From assembly GCA_964035545.1 (NCBI GenBank), contig OZ037767.1, forward strand, positions 4,897,680-4,961,679: 64,000 nt of DNA, given 5' to 3'. Positions within the stretch are counted from its first letter, which is position 1; each line of letters opens with the position of its first letter. The position numbers and the translations under genes were made by a program. The DNA is from Bugula neritina (Eukaryota > Bryozoa > Gymnolaemata > Cheilostomatida > Bugulidae). Of the stretch, positions 27,601 through 37,159 are shown piece by piece. The notes beneath the pieces are model-generated. The model was given only the letters and a program-made list of their open reading frames with translations. It made no database searches and was not told the origin of the DNA.

Positions 27601-30600
27601 TCATCTGTTATACATAGCTGTAATGTGAAATTATATCTACTTAAAGACTGAAGTGTGTAAACTTTTAATACTATACAAATACATTGGCCAACCTTTGTTA
27701 TTGGTGATTGAATGCAATCAATTAGTGCCTTATTAGTATTATAATATTCCATCCAGGATCAGGACTCGTCTATAATGTTCACTCGTTTGGATGCTGAGAG
27801 AAATGCAAAGAATCTGAAAAGAGCCGTTAACAATAACAAACTGACAGAAGAGCAGTACAACGAGGCTGTCGACAAAATGGACGAGTACGTGTCACTTCCT
27901 GCTAGGAGACTGTCGGAACTCGTGAGAAAGTTTGTTCACCACAAGAATATGATGCGGATAGAAGGTAGGCTGGAGGATAGCTGTCAGCTGCAACTCTGTG
28001 TTTCAATAAACATTCATTTTAGTAAAAGCAGTGAAGTAAAATTTTGTATATCCAAGCTGGAGGTTGACCTAATTAGGATTTAAAAAGTGTAGAGGATGAT
28101 ATCATTTTCTGTGATCCTGTGTTTGAAGCGCCACTAAATATTCATTACTTAAACATGGATGTACAATATTTTGACATTTCTCTTTCTTTTCTCAATGAAG
28201 TCTACTGAAGATTTTAGTTAAAAACAAAGGCTTCCGATTTAAGTTGCGTTTATACCTTCACGATTTTCGATCAAAATTTCAATTTGGCCGGGTTGAAATT
28301 TCTCCGAGTTGCATTGCATTGTAAAAGCCACTCGTTGAAATTTTTGTACTGTGATAACTTAATCGGCCAATTTTGGAATAGGAGTAATAACTCCTTGTAA
28401 ACATCGTTATTTAGTTATTACTTTGGCGATTATACAACGTACTTATACGGTTATAATTATATAGCCTGCGCTTTCTCAATTATCGCTTTTATGCTTTCCG
28501 CTTCACTAATTCACGACATTTACAAAGGGCATCAAATAGCTATTATGCGAGTCAAATTTCAATTTCAGAAAGTGAGCAACCGCATCAATATGATTTCAAC
28601 GAGTTTAAGTTTGACTATAAAGGGCTACCCAGAAAAGCGTTAGTAACCTAAACTCGGTACTTTTTTCAGCAGAGGTATAAACGCAACTTTACAGTAAATC
28701 AGTCTTAAAAATGTAGTTGCACTTTCACCAATAATCACAATTTTATTATAGTACAAGGATCATTTAAACTTAAGTCTCATTCACATACACTACTAGTATA
28801 ATATTAAGGCTTGTTCGCATCCAACTGTAATGTTACGTTGATTAACGTATTCTACGATATAACTAAAAGGTAATGACATATTTATATTACTTGTAATTAT
28901 TTCAGATATTATTAAAAACAGAGAAGATTTAGATGAAACCGATGTAGTCATGCTGGAAAAGATGGAAAACCTGCAGAATAAAGTACGACATATACAAGTG
29001 CTTTCAGTTTCATTTTTTAATTTATGATAACTTTTTTGTAAGAGCTGAAACAATGTGTGCTTGGTAGAACATTACTCATGGATCTATTTTATGTAAAAAA
29101 TATGTTTAGATGTCAATCGTAATTTTTTAATTTTGAGACACTAAGTTTTCACTAATGTTGTAATCATCAACTCCTATTTATGGTGAATCGATAATATTTC
29201 AGCGAACTCAAAGATGGATGAACAAGATGGATGCACTGGCAGAGAAGAGAGCTGAGTTGGCGAATGAACTTATGATGTCTCTTGAAGATTTAGAGCAAGA
29301 GTCTGGGATATTTATGATCAAACCAATGTTTTCCTACAGAGGGGCCATGTAAGAATACATAACTCCAAATTTGCTGTAGATTTTGGCTCAATAAGCTATA
29401 GTAGATGAATTAACTAACATTCTTGTTGTATGTGACAGTTGAAATAGAGTGTTATCTGTAGTGTGAATCATACATGTAGAATACAAATCTGCATTGGGTA
29501 TTTTAGAATAGTGAAAAGTTGGTATATTATTATCATGGATAATTGTTTTGTCAAATTTACTGTATAGTTCCAATGCAAAATTATATATAATTCATATGTT
29601 ATGTTTATATAATATTTTAATATAAATTTAATAACTCCAGAATACAGCATACAAGTGTATAACCTAAGTGCTGTATTTTGCCGGCTGCATAATTTAATAT
29701 ATTTTTAGCTTTTCAAATGCAAAGCCATTCAGAAGCCAAAAAGTCAAGGAAGGACCAGCTACAAGGATGGGGGTACCTGTACCCTCCCAGCCTGAAGAAG
29801 CGCCTAGTGCTAGATTTAATCCTCAGACAGCCACAGATGCTCGCTGGGCTACTCTACCAAAGAGAGGTTAGCTGGTACCTTCAGTGTGTTTATACACTCT
29901 GCTTGTCAGTTTAGAAATACACTGCAATAACATTGCATGTAAAGTTTTTTATTATAAATTGAGTTTTGATATTCTAACTAGGGATTCATTTCAAGAGAAG
30001 ATAACTTTGCCTCAAAACTTTCTACAATATACCTATTACATTAGTGTTACTTGCTTTATAAACTATATCTTGTAACCAACTTTCCAGGTATGATGGCAGG
30101 TGAATTTCATTTCACTGCTTTTTATAAGCAGTCGTATTTTTCTTAAGCTAGTATTTTAATCTAATTTAAAACACAATATGATTTTAATTTTAAGCGTTTG
30201 TCCCATATAACTATATTATATAGTATATTTTTATTTATGGTAATGATTTTCAACAATCATTCTGATTACTATGTAGATGATGAAAAATTGCTTCTGAAAC
30301 CCAAAAAGCTGACTAACAGTAATGGTTGGTATTTTCAGAATTGTGGTTAATGCATAATGCACCATTATAATTATTGAGTAACTGATATTGGTGAAACTCT
30401 TTTCTTTGGTTGCATGAAGAATCTATAAGTTTTCACAGTTTGATTATATTAGTTGTGTGTAACTTCTCACCTGTACTGAAGTATGGCCAATGTGAATATT
30501 CACTAAGTTGTAAACTCCGCAATTCTCCATTTTACCAATTCTAAAGTATTTAATCTAAATACGCAGATATTAAGTTTATTTCTTATTTAGTTTATTCTTA

Positions 30601-33600
30601 CAAAGTTTTGTAGTGGTTTTCCAAGGAAGTATAACTCTCAACATTGGTATTATTTTTAGTCAACATCATATATGCTCTGTAAAATTTCACTGTAAACTGT
30701 AGTGCAGCTGCATTGTTTTGGAGTCTCACACTACATAAATTGTACGTGCTGTATGTGGGTTATACGGCAACACCAATTCATGCTTCTGCATATCTGTAGA
30801 TGTAAATATAATATTACTAGATGTATTATTGAGTATGTAATATACCAATATTGCTATTAATATTGAATACTAACTGTTTTATAAATGATATAATAGATAT
30901 AGCTGGCTCCCTATATTTGTCTGTAGTCTATGTAAGAATACATAGTAGATGTTATGCATTCTTAGACTTAGCTAAAACAAAGTCCCTTATTGTTACTTGG
31001 GTTACTATTGTATAAGGCTGTAATTTGGGTGAAATCTGAACTTTGAACCCATATGGCAGCTTACAGTAAACAACCTTGGTCTGGTGGTGAGTGAATGAGG
31101 GTTCATGTTATGTCATTTTGTAAGCTGGTGTCAGCAGTAGTTCAAACTACTATGTATCTGTCAGCATCACCTAAACATGCTACTATTGCGTGTAATAATA
31201 TATACTGTGTGTAGGAGGTAGAGGGAGAGAAGGGAGAGGCTGTATGTGGGAGGAAAAGGGGAGAGAGTGTAGTGGGGGGAGGGAAGGGAGAGGGTATGTG
31301 GGGGTAGAGGCTGTGTGTGGAGGGGAGAGGGGAGAGAGTGTGTGTGATGGGAAAGAGTGTGGGGGGAGAACGTATGGGAGGAGAGGAGAGAGGAGAGAAG
31401 GGGTTATATGTAGTTTGCATACTTACTGTATATACTTTAGCTAAGTTTGTGTATTGACTGTATATACTTTAGCTGCAGGAACATGGAACTTGGCAAGCTC
31501 AATGCCCAGTGCAGATGATGCAGATATAAGTACAGTAAACATTCCCAGAATTCTAGAGCTGGATGTTAACAGAATGATGTATGGGCAAAACCAGGTATAA
31601 GCTGTTCTTCTCTCCGTCTAGTCATGTAAAGCTCTTCTGAAAGCACTCAGGTTATAATTAAGAACACCCTTTCCTTATTGGGTTTTTATTTACGAGTCTC
31701 GTAACTTTTGTGCACCTGTATGATGCCAAGTTTATTCTTTTTGTTTTGCAATACAAATTGGTACTAGCTTTTGTGACCTAATTTGTGGTCTACTTTGACT
31801 ACTTGCTATTTGATACTTGCTGTTAGAGAAAGATCAGAAATGGAAGCAATAATAGGAAGTACTGATCTGATCACCATGGTGATTATTTTGTTTATTTGTA
31901 GGTATCTGTTAAGAGCAGTCCTCTACTTAGTAATGATAGATTAGTGAATGCTGCCAACTCTAGCACGAGGTCATACGTTACGGTAAACAGGCCGGCAGCC
32001 AGCTACACCAGACCGGCATCTAGCGGTACGTTGATAACATCACAAGCTATTAATATGTCCACAGGCAGCGTACTATGTCAAATAAAATTGTAAATATTGT
32101 TTTTTTCAAAGTTCAATTACATAAAATAGTGTCGTATAACTATGAAATTATTCTCTGTTTTTTTGAAAAACTTAAAAATGTCAGACAGTTAAACTCTAGT
32201 AACTTTATAATGCTTATTGAAAGATATTTTTAAATGTTTCGTTTGCAGCGAACTTGCTGCAAGACACAAGCTAGATACTGCTGCCTAACTGGTTTTCTGT
32301 TAGACAGGTTTTTTTTCCCAATAAATCATCCAGTTTGATTAGACAAAAACTTAAACAAAGAAAAACTTCACTGGTTATAAAATAAATTCTGTAATCATTG
32401 TTTATAAATATTGAAAACCTGCACTCTCACATTGTATAGTTTTGAACATAGTGAGGGGAGAATATAGGTAAGCACAGTAATAGAGAAAAGCCTGTGTTCT
32501 AGATTACAAACGCAACAGACAATTTAAATGTAACAAAAATTTTAACCAAAACGTTTAAGAAAACCAAAGAACTCAGACTATAGAAATTTCTCCATTACTT
32601 CAGTTAAATGGGAGAATAACTCTACTCTTCTAAGTGTGTTTTAACCATTCAGTCAAACTAGTTATATCATATTTACTTACATCACTTTTGCCTGGTATGT
32701 TTGATTCATAAAAACTGGCAAGGAATGTATAAATATTTTATATTTATTAGCTAGAAGATGATGAAGTTCTATTTATAGAATGTGTTTTGTTTTTATATCT
32801 GACCAATACAAACCAAGTGCTAGGAATTTCTTACACTAAAATCATAAAATATTTATTATATTTTTACGGCTGTGAGATATAAATAGCTACAAACACTCGG
32901 CAGGAAAAAAAACATGTTTGTGTCTTGTACTAAAGTATCTATCAAACCATTTAATATAAGATACTCACAATGGTATATTAAATACATAACTTATCTATCA
33001 AACCATTTAATATTGTGGCGTACTAAATACATAACTTGCTATGGAATGAACAGCTAGTAGTAAAATACTGTTAGCAGGATATTAGATTATAATAGTGTAA
33101 TGCATCATTAGCACTGCTAACTATTTCTATATACTCTGTACAGGTGTACCTGTGACCTCTAAGTCAACAGGAAATCTACCTGATGGTGCAATGAAAAGAT
33201 CAGAGAGTGCTGAGATGAGTGGTAGACTGCATTCTATGCCCCCTCTGCCCCCCATAGCTCGCACCAATACACTAGCCGCCCCTGACACAGCAGAAAGATT
33301 AGGTAAATCAGCTGAAGTCATTTGAGAATTGTGGGATAAAAGGGTTTGGCCAATTGCCGTCGGAAACATTTCACATTCTCATTAGCTGATGTGCTAACTG
33401 AGTCCATTATTACTTAATTCAGTGTTTATGTAGTTAATGTGTGTCCCTCAAGACTGCTCAACATCTTTGTAGGTAAAAGCTGTTATAATGTAATTGGATT
33501 ATCTCTCGATAGTTGAGATGTAGATTGTATTAAGATGTGTTTGAATGATGTAATAACCATCTTAGATACAAGATGTTTCTTCCTTAAGTAATGCTACTGT

Positions 33601-34780
33601 TGCAATTAACCAAACATCAATACAATAGGATTACTGAAGCCAATATAAATGTTTATAGATTACACAGAAAATAACTGTATTTTGCAATTTTTGCTTCTTA
33701 GATACAAGTGTAGGAAAATAGTTTCATGTAGTCTAGAATCCAGCTTGGAGTTAGGATATCAAATGTTACATGTAGTACCTATAAAATGCTGCACTAATAA
33801 TAAATAGAATATTTGGCACATTATATTAATTATCAACATATTGTAGCCTCTTTTTAAGCGTAATGGTAAGTAGTATTTGAACATGAGTGACCCAAATATC
33901 ATTATTTTATGCCCCATAATTTACCCAAGTGTCATTATGTTTTTGTATTGTTCATGGGAATTTTAGCTGCCAAAATTGCATTTCCTTTTAAGTATATTTT
34001 AGTGGTATTTGTGTGACCCACTTGTGCTTTGGTTTAAAGAGTGACCCAACTATGCATTCTATATGATTCAAGCTGTGTCAAGGAGTGGTTAATCAGTTAG
34101 TGGTTCAACAGGAACAGCCAAAGTCTGGTTTAATGAACTTTTAATCAAATTTCTGTAATATTTAGACTTTAGAGATTGATTCAGCAGAGTTGTTGATAAC
34201 TGACAGCTCAAACAAAACCAGCTCAAAAATTATCAAAAAAACAAGTTTTATTTTTCCAAACATTTTCTCTAAAACCATGTTTTTCTCTACCCAAGCTTTT
34301 ATTGCTTCCTTATAAAACATTTAGCTTTTCAAAAGCTACAAACCAACTTTAAGGAAGTATAATAAATAGTAGCATGATTTTGTATGTTATAGTCATTTGT
34401 ATAGATATTAATTGCTGTTGCATTCCCAAAATATAGCTTTCTATGTTTTACAGGTCATCAAACAATAGCCTAATAAACTCTCATATATGTCTACTATGTA
34501 TCATATCATATATATTAATTTGTGGTCTAATTTCTGTTTTCATTACATATATTACCACTATTTCATATATATTACAACTACATCATGTATATATAATAAG
34601 CACTGTGCATATATATTACAACTGTATGATATATATTACACAGACACCGGGAGAGACTCCTCTGTCAACGCATCACGTTTAGCCCGAGAGTTTACTGACG
34701 ACTCCATACACCTCCTACCTACACACGTGACTCGTGTGGTCACTAAGTCTATCAGCAGTCACAGTCTAGTACAAGAATAG
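1337..34780 (+). CDS. Large coiled-coil, Ser/Pro-rich protein (3' part of gene, 38 exons traced)
   Basis: Thirty-eight exons join in consistent phase into one frame of about 1,759 codons ending in TAG at 34778-34780; the 5' end is outside the window. In order the product has heptad-like coiled coil (Lys/Glu/Gln-rich), a Ser/Thr-rich exon, further coiled coil, low-complexity Ser/Pro/Thr stretches, a longer folded-looking segment (exon 19412-19894), a highly charged helical segment (27096-29348) and a disordered Arg/Ser/Pro-rich tail. There is no signal peptide, membrane span or enzyme motif. I do not recognise the family. A cytoskeletal, centrosomal or ciliary scaffold is only a guess from the architecture. 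Several exons are tiny (12, 24, 27 and 30 nt). A canonical AATAAA lies at 35352. Exon lists are in the block entries below. The weakest joins are 7443/10666 and the donor at 13949. An alternative is that two adjacent genes have been merged, but the unbroken phase across every junction argues against it. Confidence 0.75.
6557..6770 (+). mobile_element. tRNA-derived SINE
   Basis: Begins AGAGAGCAGCTGTGGTCTAG, with an A-box-like GTGGTCTAGGGGTTAG and a B-box-like GCGGTTTAATCTCC about 35 bases later. A non-tRNA body follows (GGTGATGTTAAAAGAACATT, then CAGTCATAATT and CATGGGTTCTCACAGGGATG), ending in an AT-rich tail. Related copies lie at 15861 (minus) and 41261 (plus), and a 3' fragment at 7895. 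Confidence 0.85.
6771..6895 (+). repeat. AT-rich tandem repeat (ATAATACATAAGATATAAT unit)
   Basis: Several copies of ATAATACATAAGATATAATA and shorter derivatives directly after the SINE body, probably grown from its tail. Confidence 0.8.
7444..10665 (+). other. Intron of coiled-coil gene
   Basis: About 3.2 kb, AT-rich. The only recognised content is a SINE 3' fragment at 7895-7955. Open frames 9185-9379 and 10566-10665 are hydrophobic, unsupported and ignored. Confidence 0.5.
7895..7955 (+). mobile_element. 3' fragment of the SINE family
   Basis: GTCCTTAGCCCTTTCCATCA followed by GGGGTTCTCACAGGGATAGCGACTATAAAC matches the 3' part of the SINE at 6557 (CAGTCCTTAGCC and GGGTTCTCACAGGGATGGCG). 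The tRNA-like head is absent. Confidence 0.7.
10915..10976 (-). mobile_element. tRNA-like SINE head, second family
   Basis: On the minus strand, TGGTGTAATGT resembles an A box and GGTTTAGATCC a B box, about 25 bases apart, inside CCTGTGGTGTAATGTTTGGC and onward. A related unit is at 36564. It lacks a clean tRNA fold and lies in an intron. Confidence 0.5.
13400..13948 (+). CDS. Coiled-coil gene, block 2: 183-codon Ser/Thr-rich exon
   Basis: A single long exon after a good acceptor (TTTATCTGCAG). It encodes a segment dominated by Ser, Thr, His and Asp (for example SSDSLATSNCSTEHSRTASH), followed by a more basic part rich in Lys and Ser. The composition is typical of a disordered, phosphorylatable linker between coiled coils. 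The donor at 13949 (AAG|GTCTGA) is weak, and an in-frame stop follows at once, so either this donor is used or the transcript ends here. I favour splicing because the exon at 14350 continues in phase 0. Confidence 0.6.
13955..14120 (+). repeat. Imperfect tandem repeat, about 35-38 bp, His/Pro-like periodicity
   Basis: Four degenerate copies of a unit resembling CACCACTTTCTGAACAGCAT followed by GGTCCCC, with a poly-C run near 14010. An overlapping open frame (13875-14150) reads through it as a His/Pro-rich peptide but does not match the frame of the neighbouring exon, so I treat this as intronic repeat. Confidence 0.5.
14350..18938 (+). CDS. Coiled-coil gene, block 3: acidic/Trp segment, second coiled coil, Pro/Thr linker
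   Basis: Exons 14350-14407, 14785-14927, 15690-15746, 16087-16257, 17096-17155, 17773-17955, 18294-18503 and 18912-18938 (visible residues about 456-758). Exon 14785 has an acidic stretch ending in EEKWASYPMTQAQSAFTKYR. 16087-16257 is a clear amphipathic coiled coil (HSERALLIKKIEVAQKIVGE). 17773-17955 begins in coiled coil and turns into repeated TPDPTPTPD, and 18294-18503 continues as a Thr/Pro/Glu-rich linker with short ATP repeats. 18912-18938 is a nine-codon microexon, AELKSRDGQ. All junctions keep phase. The donor of 14785-14927 is the first unit of a tandem repeat (see 14922-15105). Confidence 0.7.
14536..14592 (+). repeat. 18-bp tandem repeat, three copies
   Basis: Three near-perfect copies of CATTACCTAGAGAAAGTG in the intron before exon 14785. 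It is not placed at a splice junction, so it serves as a comparison case for the junction-anchored arrays. Confidence 0.85.
14922..15105 (+). repeat. Donor-anchored minisatellite, about 25-bp unit, about 7 copies
   Basis: The exon ends CAATAT|GTGAGTA and the intron continues as repeated units close to GGTAATATGTAAGTAATATA plus ATACA. Each unit therefore repeats the last six or so exon bases and the donor (GTGAGT or GTAAGT). The outermost copy is the donor that keeps the reading frame; the others are decoys within the first 180 bases of the intron. Confidence 0.8.
15861..15984 (-). mobile_element. tRNA-derived SINE (same family as 6557)
   Basis: Read on the minus strand it begins GGGAGCAGCAGTGGTCTAGT, followed by an A-box-like GTGGTCTAGTGATTAG, a degenerate B box and the body motif GTGATGTTAGGAAGGACATT, then CAGTCATAATT. 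This matches the plus-strand copy at 6557 over its head and first part of the body. It is intronic, in reverse orientation to the host gene. Confidence 0.8.
19412..24273 (+). CDS. Coiled-coil gene, block 4: 161-codon folded-looking exon and Ser-rich region
   Basis: Exons 19412-19894, 20085-20237, 20935-21127, 21574-21737, 22459-22571, 23212-23321, 23726-23889 and 24217-24273 (visible residues about 759-1237). The first exon has a helical, less repetitive sequence (NIKNMMAEDSLDVVQQNALA) and is noticeably GC-richer than the flanking introns. The next exons are Ser/Thr/Pro/Arg-rich and look disordered. 23212-23889 returns to helix with hydrophobic spacing (EYLKLYSSVLAFKDGLAKIL; EELNQSCAQLLDDCGLVVSD). 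Two phase-1/phase-2 joins (21127/21574 and 22571/23212) regenerate sensible codons. No known domain was recognised. Confidence 0.7.
21261..21397. mobile_element. Short inverted-repeat element, 17-bp TIRs
   Basis: ATTGCTAGAAGCAGCAC at 21261-21277 is repeated as its exact reverse complement at 21381-21397, and similarity continues inward (CAAGTTGG versus TAAATTGG). A 12-base G run lies inside. A related end (GAGCAGCACCAAGTTGG) occurs at about 45440, so this is probably a dispersed MITE family. No open frame and no clear target duplication. Confidence 0.6.
21816..21880 (+). repeat. 19-bp tandem repeat, about 3.5 copies
   Basis: Near-perfect copies of TGTGTAGGTAGTTTAGATG in the intron after exon 21574-21737, about 80 bases from the donor. 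It contains AGGTAG motifs but is not on the junction. Confidence 0.85.
25458..29348 (+). CDS. Coiled-coil gene, block 5: charged helical module
   Basis: Exons 25458-25681, 26222-26269, 27096-27207, 27757-27964, 28906-28982 and 29203-29348 (visible residues about 1238-1509). After a Ser/Pro-rich start comes a coiled coil (MELQDTVAELRRELAIVKEQ) and then the most domain-like part of the protein: MFTRLDAERNAKNLKRAVNN, then KLTEEQYNEAVDKMDEYVSL, RRLSELVRKFVHHKNMM, an acidic LDETDVVMLEKMENLQNK, and RWMNKMDALAEKRAELANEL. This Arg/Lys/Glu-rich helical module is the best query for a family search. The acceptor of 27096-27207 is the last unit of a long tandem array (26390-27100). Confidence 0.75.
26390..27100 (+). 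repeat. Acceptor-anchored minisatellite, 28-bp unit, about 25 copies
   Basis: About 25 copies of TCTATATTCAAGTCATTACA plus CTGTCTAC, mostly with one or two substitutions. The final degenerate unit becomes the splice acceptor: CTACTATATATTTTCAG|TCATAACACAGCC resembles CTACTCTATATTCAAG|TCATTACACTGTC. The exon's first bases are therefore part of the repeat pattern. Long open frames run through the array in all three forward frames only because 28 is not a multiple of 3 and the unit has no stop; they are not genes. Confidence 0.9.
27214..27301 (+). repeat. GGT-rich microsatellite
   Basis: GGTGGT runs followed by three copies of a 15-base GGTGGTGGTGGCAGA-type unit, beginning 7 bases after the donor of exon 27096-27207. 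G-rich sequence just inside a donor could affect splicing, but the unit does not copy the junction. Confidence 0.85.
28242..28688. mobile_element. 447-bp MITE with TTA target duplication (PIF/Harbinger-like)
   Basis: The ends AGTTGCGTTTATACCT and AGGTATAAACGCAACT are perfect inverted repeats of 16 bases. Each is flanked by TTA (28239-28241 and 28689-28691), as expected from a 3-bp target site duplication. There is no open frame, so the element is non-autonomous. The TTA duplication and size fit Tourist-like MITEs of the PIF/Harbinger superfamily; that assignment is inference. It lies in the intron between exons 27757-27964 and 28906-28982. Confidence 0.75.
29709..34780 (+). CDS. Coiled-coil gene, block 6: disordered C-terminal tail
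   Basis: Exons 29709-29866, 30088-30099, 30277-30324, 31479-31594, 31902-32025, 33144-33302 and 34644-34780 (visible residues about 1510-1759). The tail is rich in Ser, Pro, Arg and Ala (for example RMGVPVPSQPEEAPSARFNP, then DARWATLPKRG). The 12-nt exon 30088-30099 (GTATGATGGCAG) contributes GMMA and is supported by an AG before it, GTGAAT after it, and by restoring phase for the next exon (DDEKLLLKPKKLTNSN). The last exon ends SKSISSHSLVQE-like with TAG at 34778. The stop is followed by a 3'UTR with AATAAA at 35352. Confidence 0.7.
31205..31405 (+). repeat. Purine-rich (GGGAGA)n-like low-complexity tract
   Basis: About 200 bases almost free of C on the plus strand, composed of GGAGAGGGGAGAGAGTGTGT-like blocks. 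It is intronic, upstream of exon 31479. Open frames on both strands here are compositional artefacts. Confidence 0.9.
31425..31478 (+). repeat. Two-copy duplication ending at a splice acceptor
   Basis: ACTGTATATACTTTAGCT occurs at 31425-31442 and again at 31457-31474, a 32-bp step, immediately before the acceptor GCAG|GAACATGG of exon 31479. It is a minimal two-copy case near an acceptor; no exon bases are included. Confidence 0.75.
34485..34643 (+). repeat. Degenerate ATATATTACAAC repeats abutting the last acceptor
   Basis: Irregular copies of CATATATATTACAACTA lead up to the acceptor GATATATATTACACAG|ACACC of the terminal coding exon. Copies are degenerate and differ in spacing, so the link to the junction is weak. 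Confidence 0.5.
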
Positions 34781-35351
34781 TAGAGCACCAGGTTGCTAAT
34801 GGAGGAATTGAGGGGGTTGCTGATGGAATAGGAAAATTTTAGCGAACTGTATAGAACAGTAATAATCTTAAAATGTCAATCAAGTTTTTTTCGCCAGTTC
34901 AAGACCAACAATGTTGGCATTACAGAACACACATTTTATTATTCTTCTATGTTTGTCAAAGTTTTGTATAGTATGTTGTGATAACTTAATTTAATAAGTA
35001 AATGCGTTATCTAGTTTGATATATTCTAAAGACTTGCCATGCGTTTTATGTTAAGCTGAGGTCTTATATAGTATGTTTCCCCCAAACCCTCACCCACTTC
35101 AGTTATGTAGGAACTTCTACTATATTTCCGTCCGTCCTTTCTTATATGCCGTCCAAAACAGTATATGTTTTATAGAATAATCTCTTTTTGGAATTATGTG
35201 CCTTTTAATATATTTTACATACCGTAATGTATTGAGAGTATTAGTGATAAATATTATTAACCAGTATTTTCTAACAAGCTCATGACTGTGGTTTTAATAT
35301 TGCTTTTAGTGCATGTGCGTTCCTATGAAATATAATATGTTTATGAAATTA

Positions 35352-35357
35352 AATAAA
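35352..35357 (+). terminator. Poly(A) signal of the coiled-coil gene
   Basis: Canonical AATAAA followed within 15 bases by a T/G-rich stretch, about 570 bases after the stop codon at 34778-34780. It is the first clear AATAAA on this strand after the stop. Confidence 0.6.
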
Positions 35358-36563
35358 CAGTTTTTGTTTATAGATTTTAATAAGGTCTAGCCTCTTCAAT
35401 ATATTACCATACTTGTTCACAAACTATATGATCATATAATATGCATTTGAAGCTCTAGAATTCAATATACAACTCATCTGTATAACATGCCTTGATAGAT
35501 ATGTAAGCACCTTGATTAGCTGATGGAAAATGGTGCTACTTGTTTCTAATTGCTTTGAAATAATATAATCACATAATAACTGAAGGTAGATCATCTTTAG
35601 CCTGTGCACTACGAAGAAAAATGCTATCAATTAACATTACATAGTAAGCTAGCATTTGCTGCAATGTGGGACAGAGGTTGTGGTGACCTATGAACTCTAG
35701 ATTAGAGTTATCTCCACGTGTATTGAGAAGTGAAATATGGTAGTATTATACATGTTGCTGATGAGACAACATTGAGTCACTGACAGCTTTACATTCCTGC
35801 CAAGTGGTAGATTCACTATCTAGTGGACAAGACATACAATGCCAAAGTTAAAGGTGCCAGTCATTTCCAGAGAGATTACTTTAGAATTTGGTGAGCAAAG
35901 ATTTTCAAGCAGCAGTATTGCTACATTGTACTATTGTAATATATTTTACCTAAGATGTACTATTGTAGAAAAAACTTAAACTTATTAGTGTTACTAATTC
36001 TAGTAGCATGTGTAAGTTTTCACTAATGATAACACAAGTTAGGAATTAGTGTTTTAGTTACGATTTATGAGTGATTTTATTATTTATGAATAAACCAGCA
36101 AGCAATGTAGAGTATATTCATTGTCGGCCTACTCTTGTCTTGATCTAGCTATATGGCAGTAGACAGCTAGTCACAGCTGTTGTCTACCACGTGACTAAGT
36201 TAGTTACTATAATAGATTTGGAAACATGAAATAATCTATTTTCAATTTAAGATAATATCCTATATTTTCACATCACAGTCACTACATTTCTAAGCTTCAA
36301 TCTGTGGATTTTTCATTTATGTTACATGAATAAAACTAAAATCACAAGTTCCTCCTATGAGCATTCATTTAATGCGAAGCAATGGAAACACAGCTTGTAG
36401 CTAGTTTATCACGTAATTATTATAAACTCAAGTAACTGTTTAGACTACAGTTATGCTGTTAGAAATTTTATGATATTTTATGATCCTTTGCTGCTATACT
36501 AAGTACACTGACACAGTCTTTGCTTGACATGATGTCTTGAAGTGTGGTGTTGAGTTTACCCAT

Positions 36564-36637
36564 GTAGTGCCCTTGGTGTAATAGTTTACTCTTCTGCTTA
36601 CGAGGCTGAGGTCTCAGGTTTGAACCCCAGGGAGGTT
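36564..36637 (+). mobile_element. tRNA-like SINE head, second family
   Basis: TGGTGTAATAG (A-box-like) and GGTTTGAACCC (near-perfect B box) stand about 36 bases apart, close to tRNA spacing, followed by AGGGAGGTTG. It lacks a proper acceptor stem, so I call it a tRNA-derived retroposon head rather than a functional tRNA. Confidence 0.55.
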
Positions 36638-37037
36638 GAAAGTTTTATTTAAAGTCTGGTTGGTCTGCCATTATGCCATTTACAAAAGGGGTGTGGCCTA
36701 AAGTCTTGTATATTTACAATGTTAACTAAGTCATCCAGTTTTAAAATTATTGCAATTTTGTTATATATTATACTTGCACTAAAATTTATGATTATTATAA
36801 ATACATTTGGCTTGCTTCTATAAAGTGTCTACTGGATGCTCTCTTTGTATTGCCAAAATAAAAACTCCGAAACTTTATAAACTGTCTTCATTCACAAACT
36901 TTTAAAATAATTATAATTTGGAATGTGGAATTTGAAAACTTTAGTGCAATTATTTTTGAAATTCTGCTTCATGCCTGGATGTTTTTTGTTATTTCTTCAT
37001 CAAAATATACAAAACCATTCATTGAACATGGACAAGT

Positions 37038-37043
37038 TTTTAT
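37038..37043 (-). terminator. Poly(A) signal of the minus-strand gene
   Basis: TTTATT on the plus strand is AATAAA on the minus strand, about 115 bases after the stop codon at 37160-37162. A 3'UTR ending just beyond it would include the inverted copy at 37082-37159. Confidence 0.5.
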
Positions 37044-37081
37044 TTACAAAAAAACATAACAATAAATAACAAATATATTTC

Positions 37082-37159
37082 GCGGTGGCGAATGCCGGTG
37101 GAAGTGGTTGCCCGCAGGGTGACCAAGATCTTCTGGGCTGAGACGAGCGGGTATGCTGC
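37082..37159. repeat. Inverted, patchy copy of the neighbouring gene's spliced coding sequence
   Basis: Read on the plus strand this interval contains, in order, GCGGTGGCGAATGCC (same as coding strand of exon 3 at 37819-37833), GTGGAAGTGGTTG (matches the exon 3/exon 4 junction of the mRNA: 37668-37671 joined to 37453-37461), CAAGATCT and GGCTGAGACGAGC (exon 4, the latter at 37398-37410), and GGGTATGCTGC (exon 5, 37179-37189). The order is collinear with the mRNA but inverted relative to the gene. Stretches between the matches are missing or diverged. It lies in the gene's 3'UTR, so the transcript can fold back on its own coding region. Confidence 0.8.

Larger units (their letters stand above)
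34781..37037. other. 3'UTR of coiled-coil gene and intergenic region
   Basis: Tail-to-tail interval between the plus-strand coiled-coil gene and the minus-strand small gene. It contains the 3'UTR with AATAAA at 35352, a tRNA-like SINE fragment at 36564, and otherwise AT-rich sequence with no supported exon. Confidence 0.6.

Noticed and set aside
31142-31444. Open frames on both strands through a purine-rich tract
   Set aside because: Low-complexity artefacts without splice signals in phase.
36568-36637. Possible tRNA gene with a near-perfect B box
   Set aside because: The flanks do not pair as an acceptor stem, and a related degenerate copy lies at 10915.
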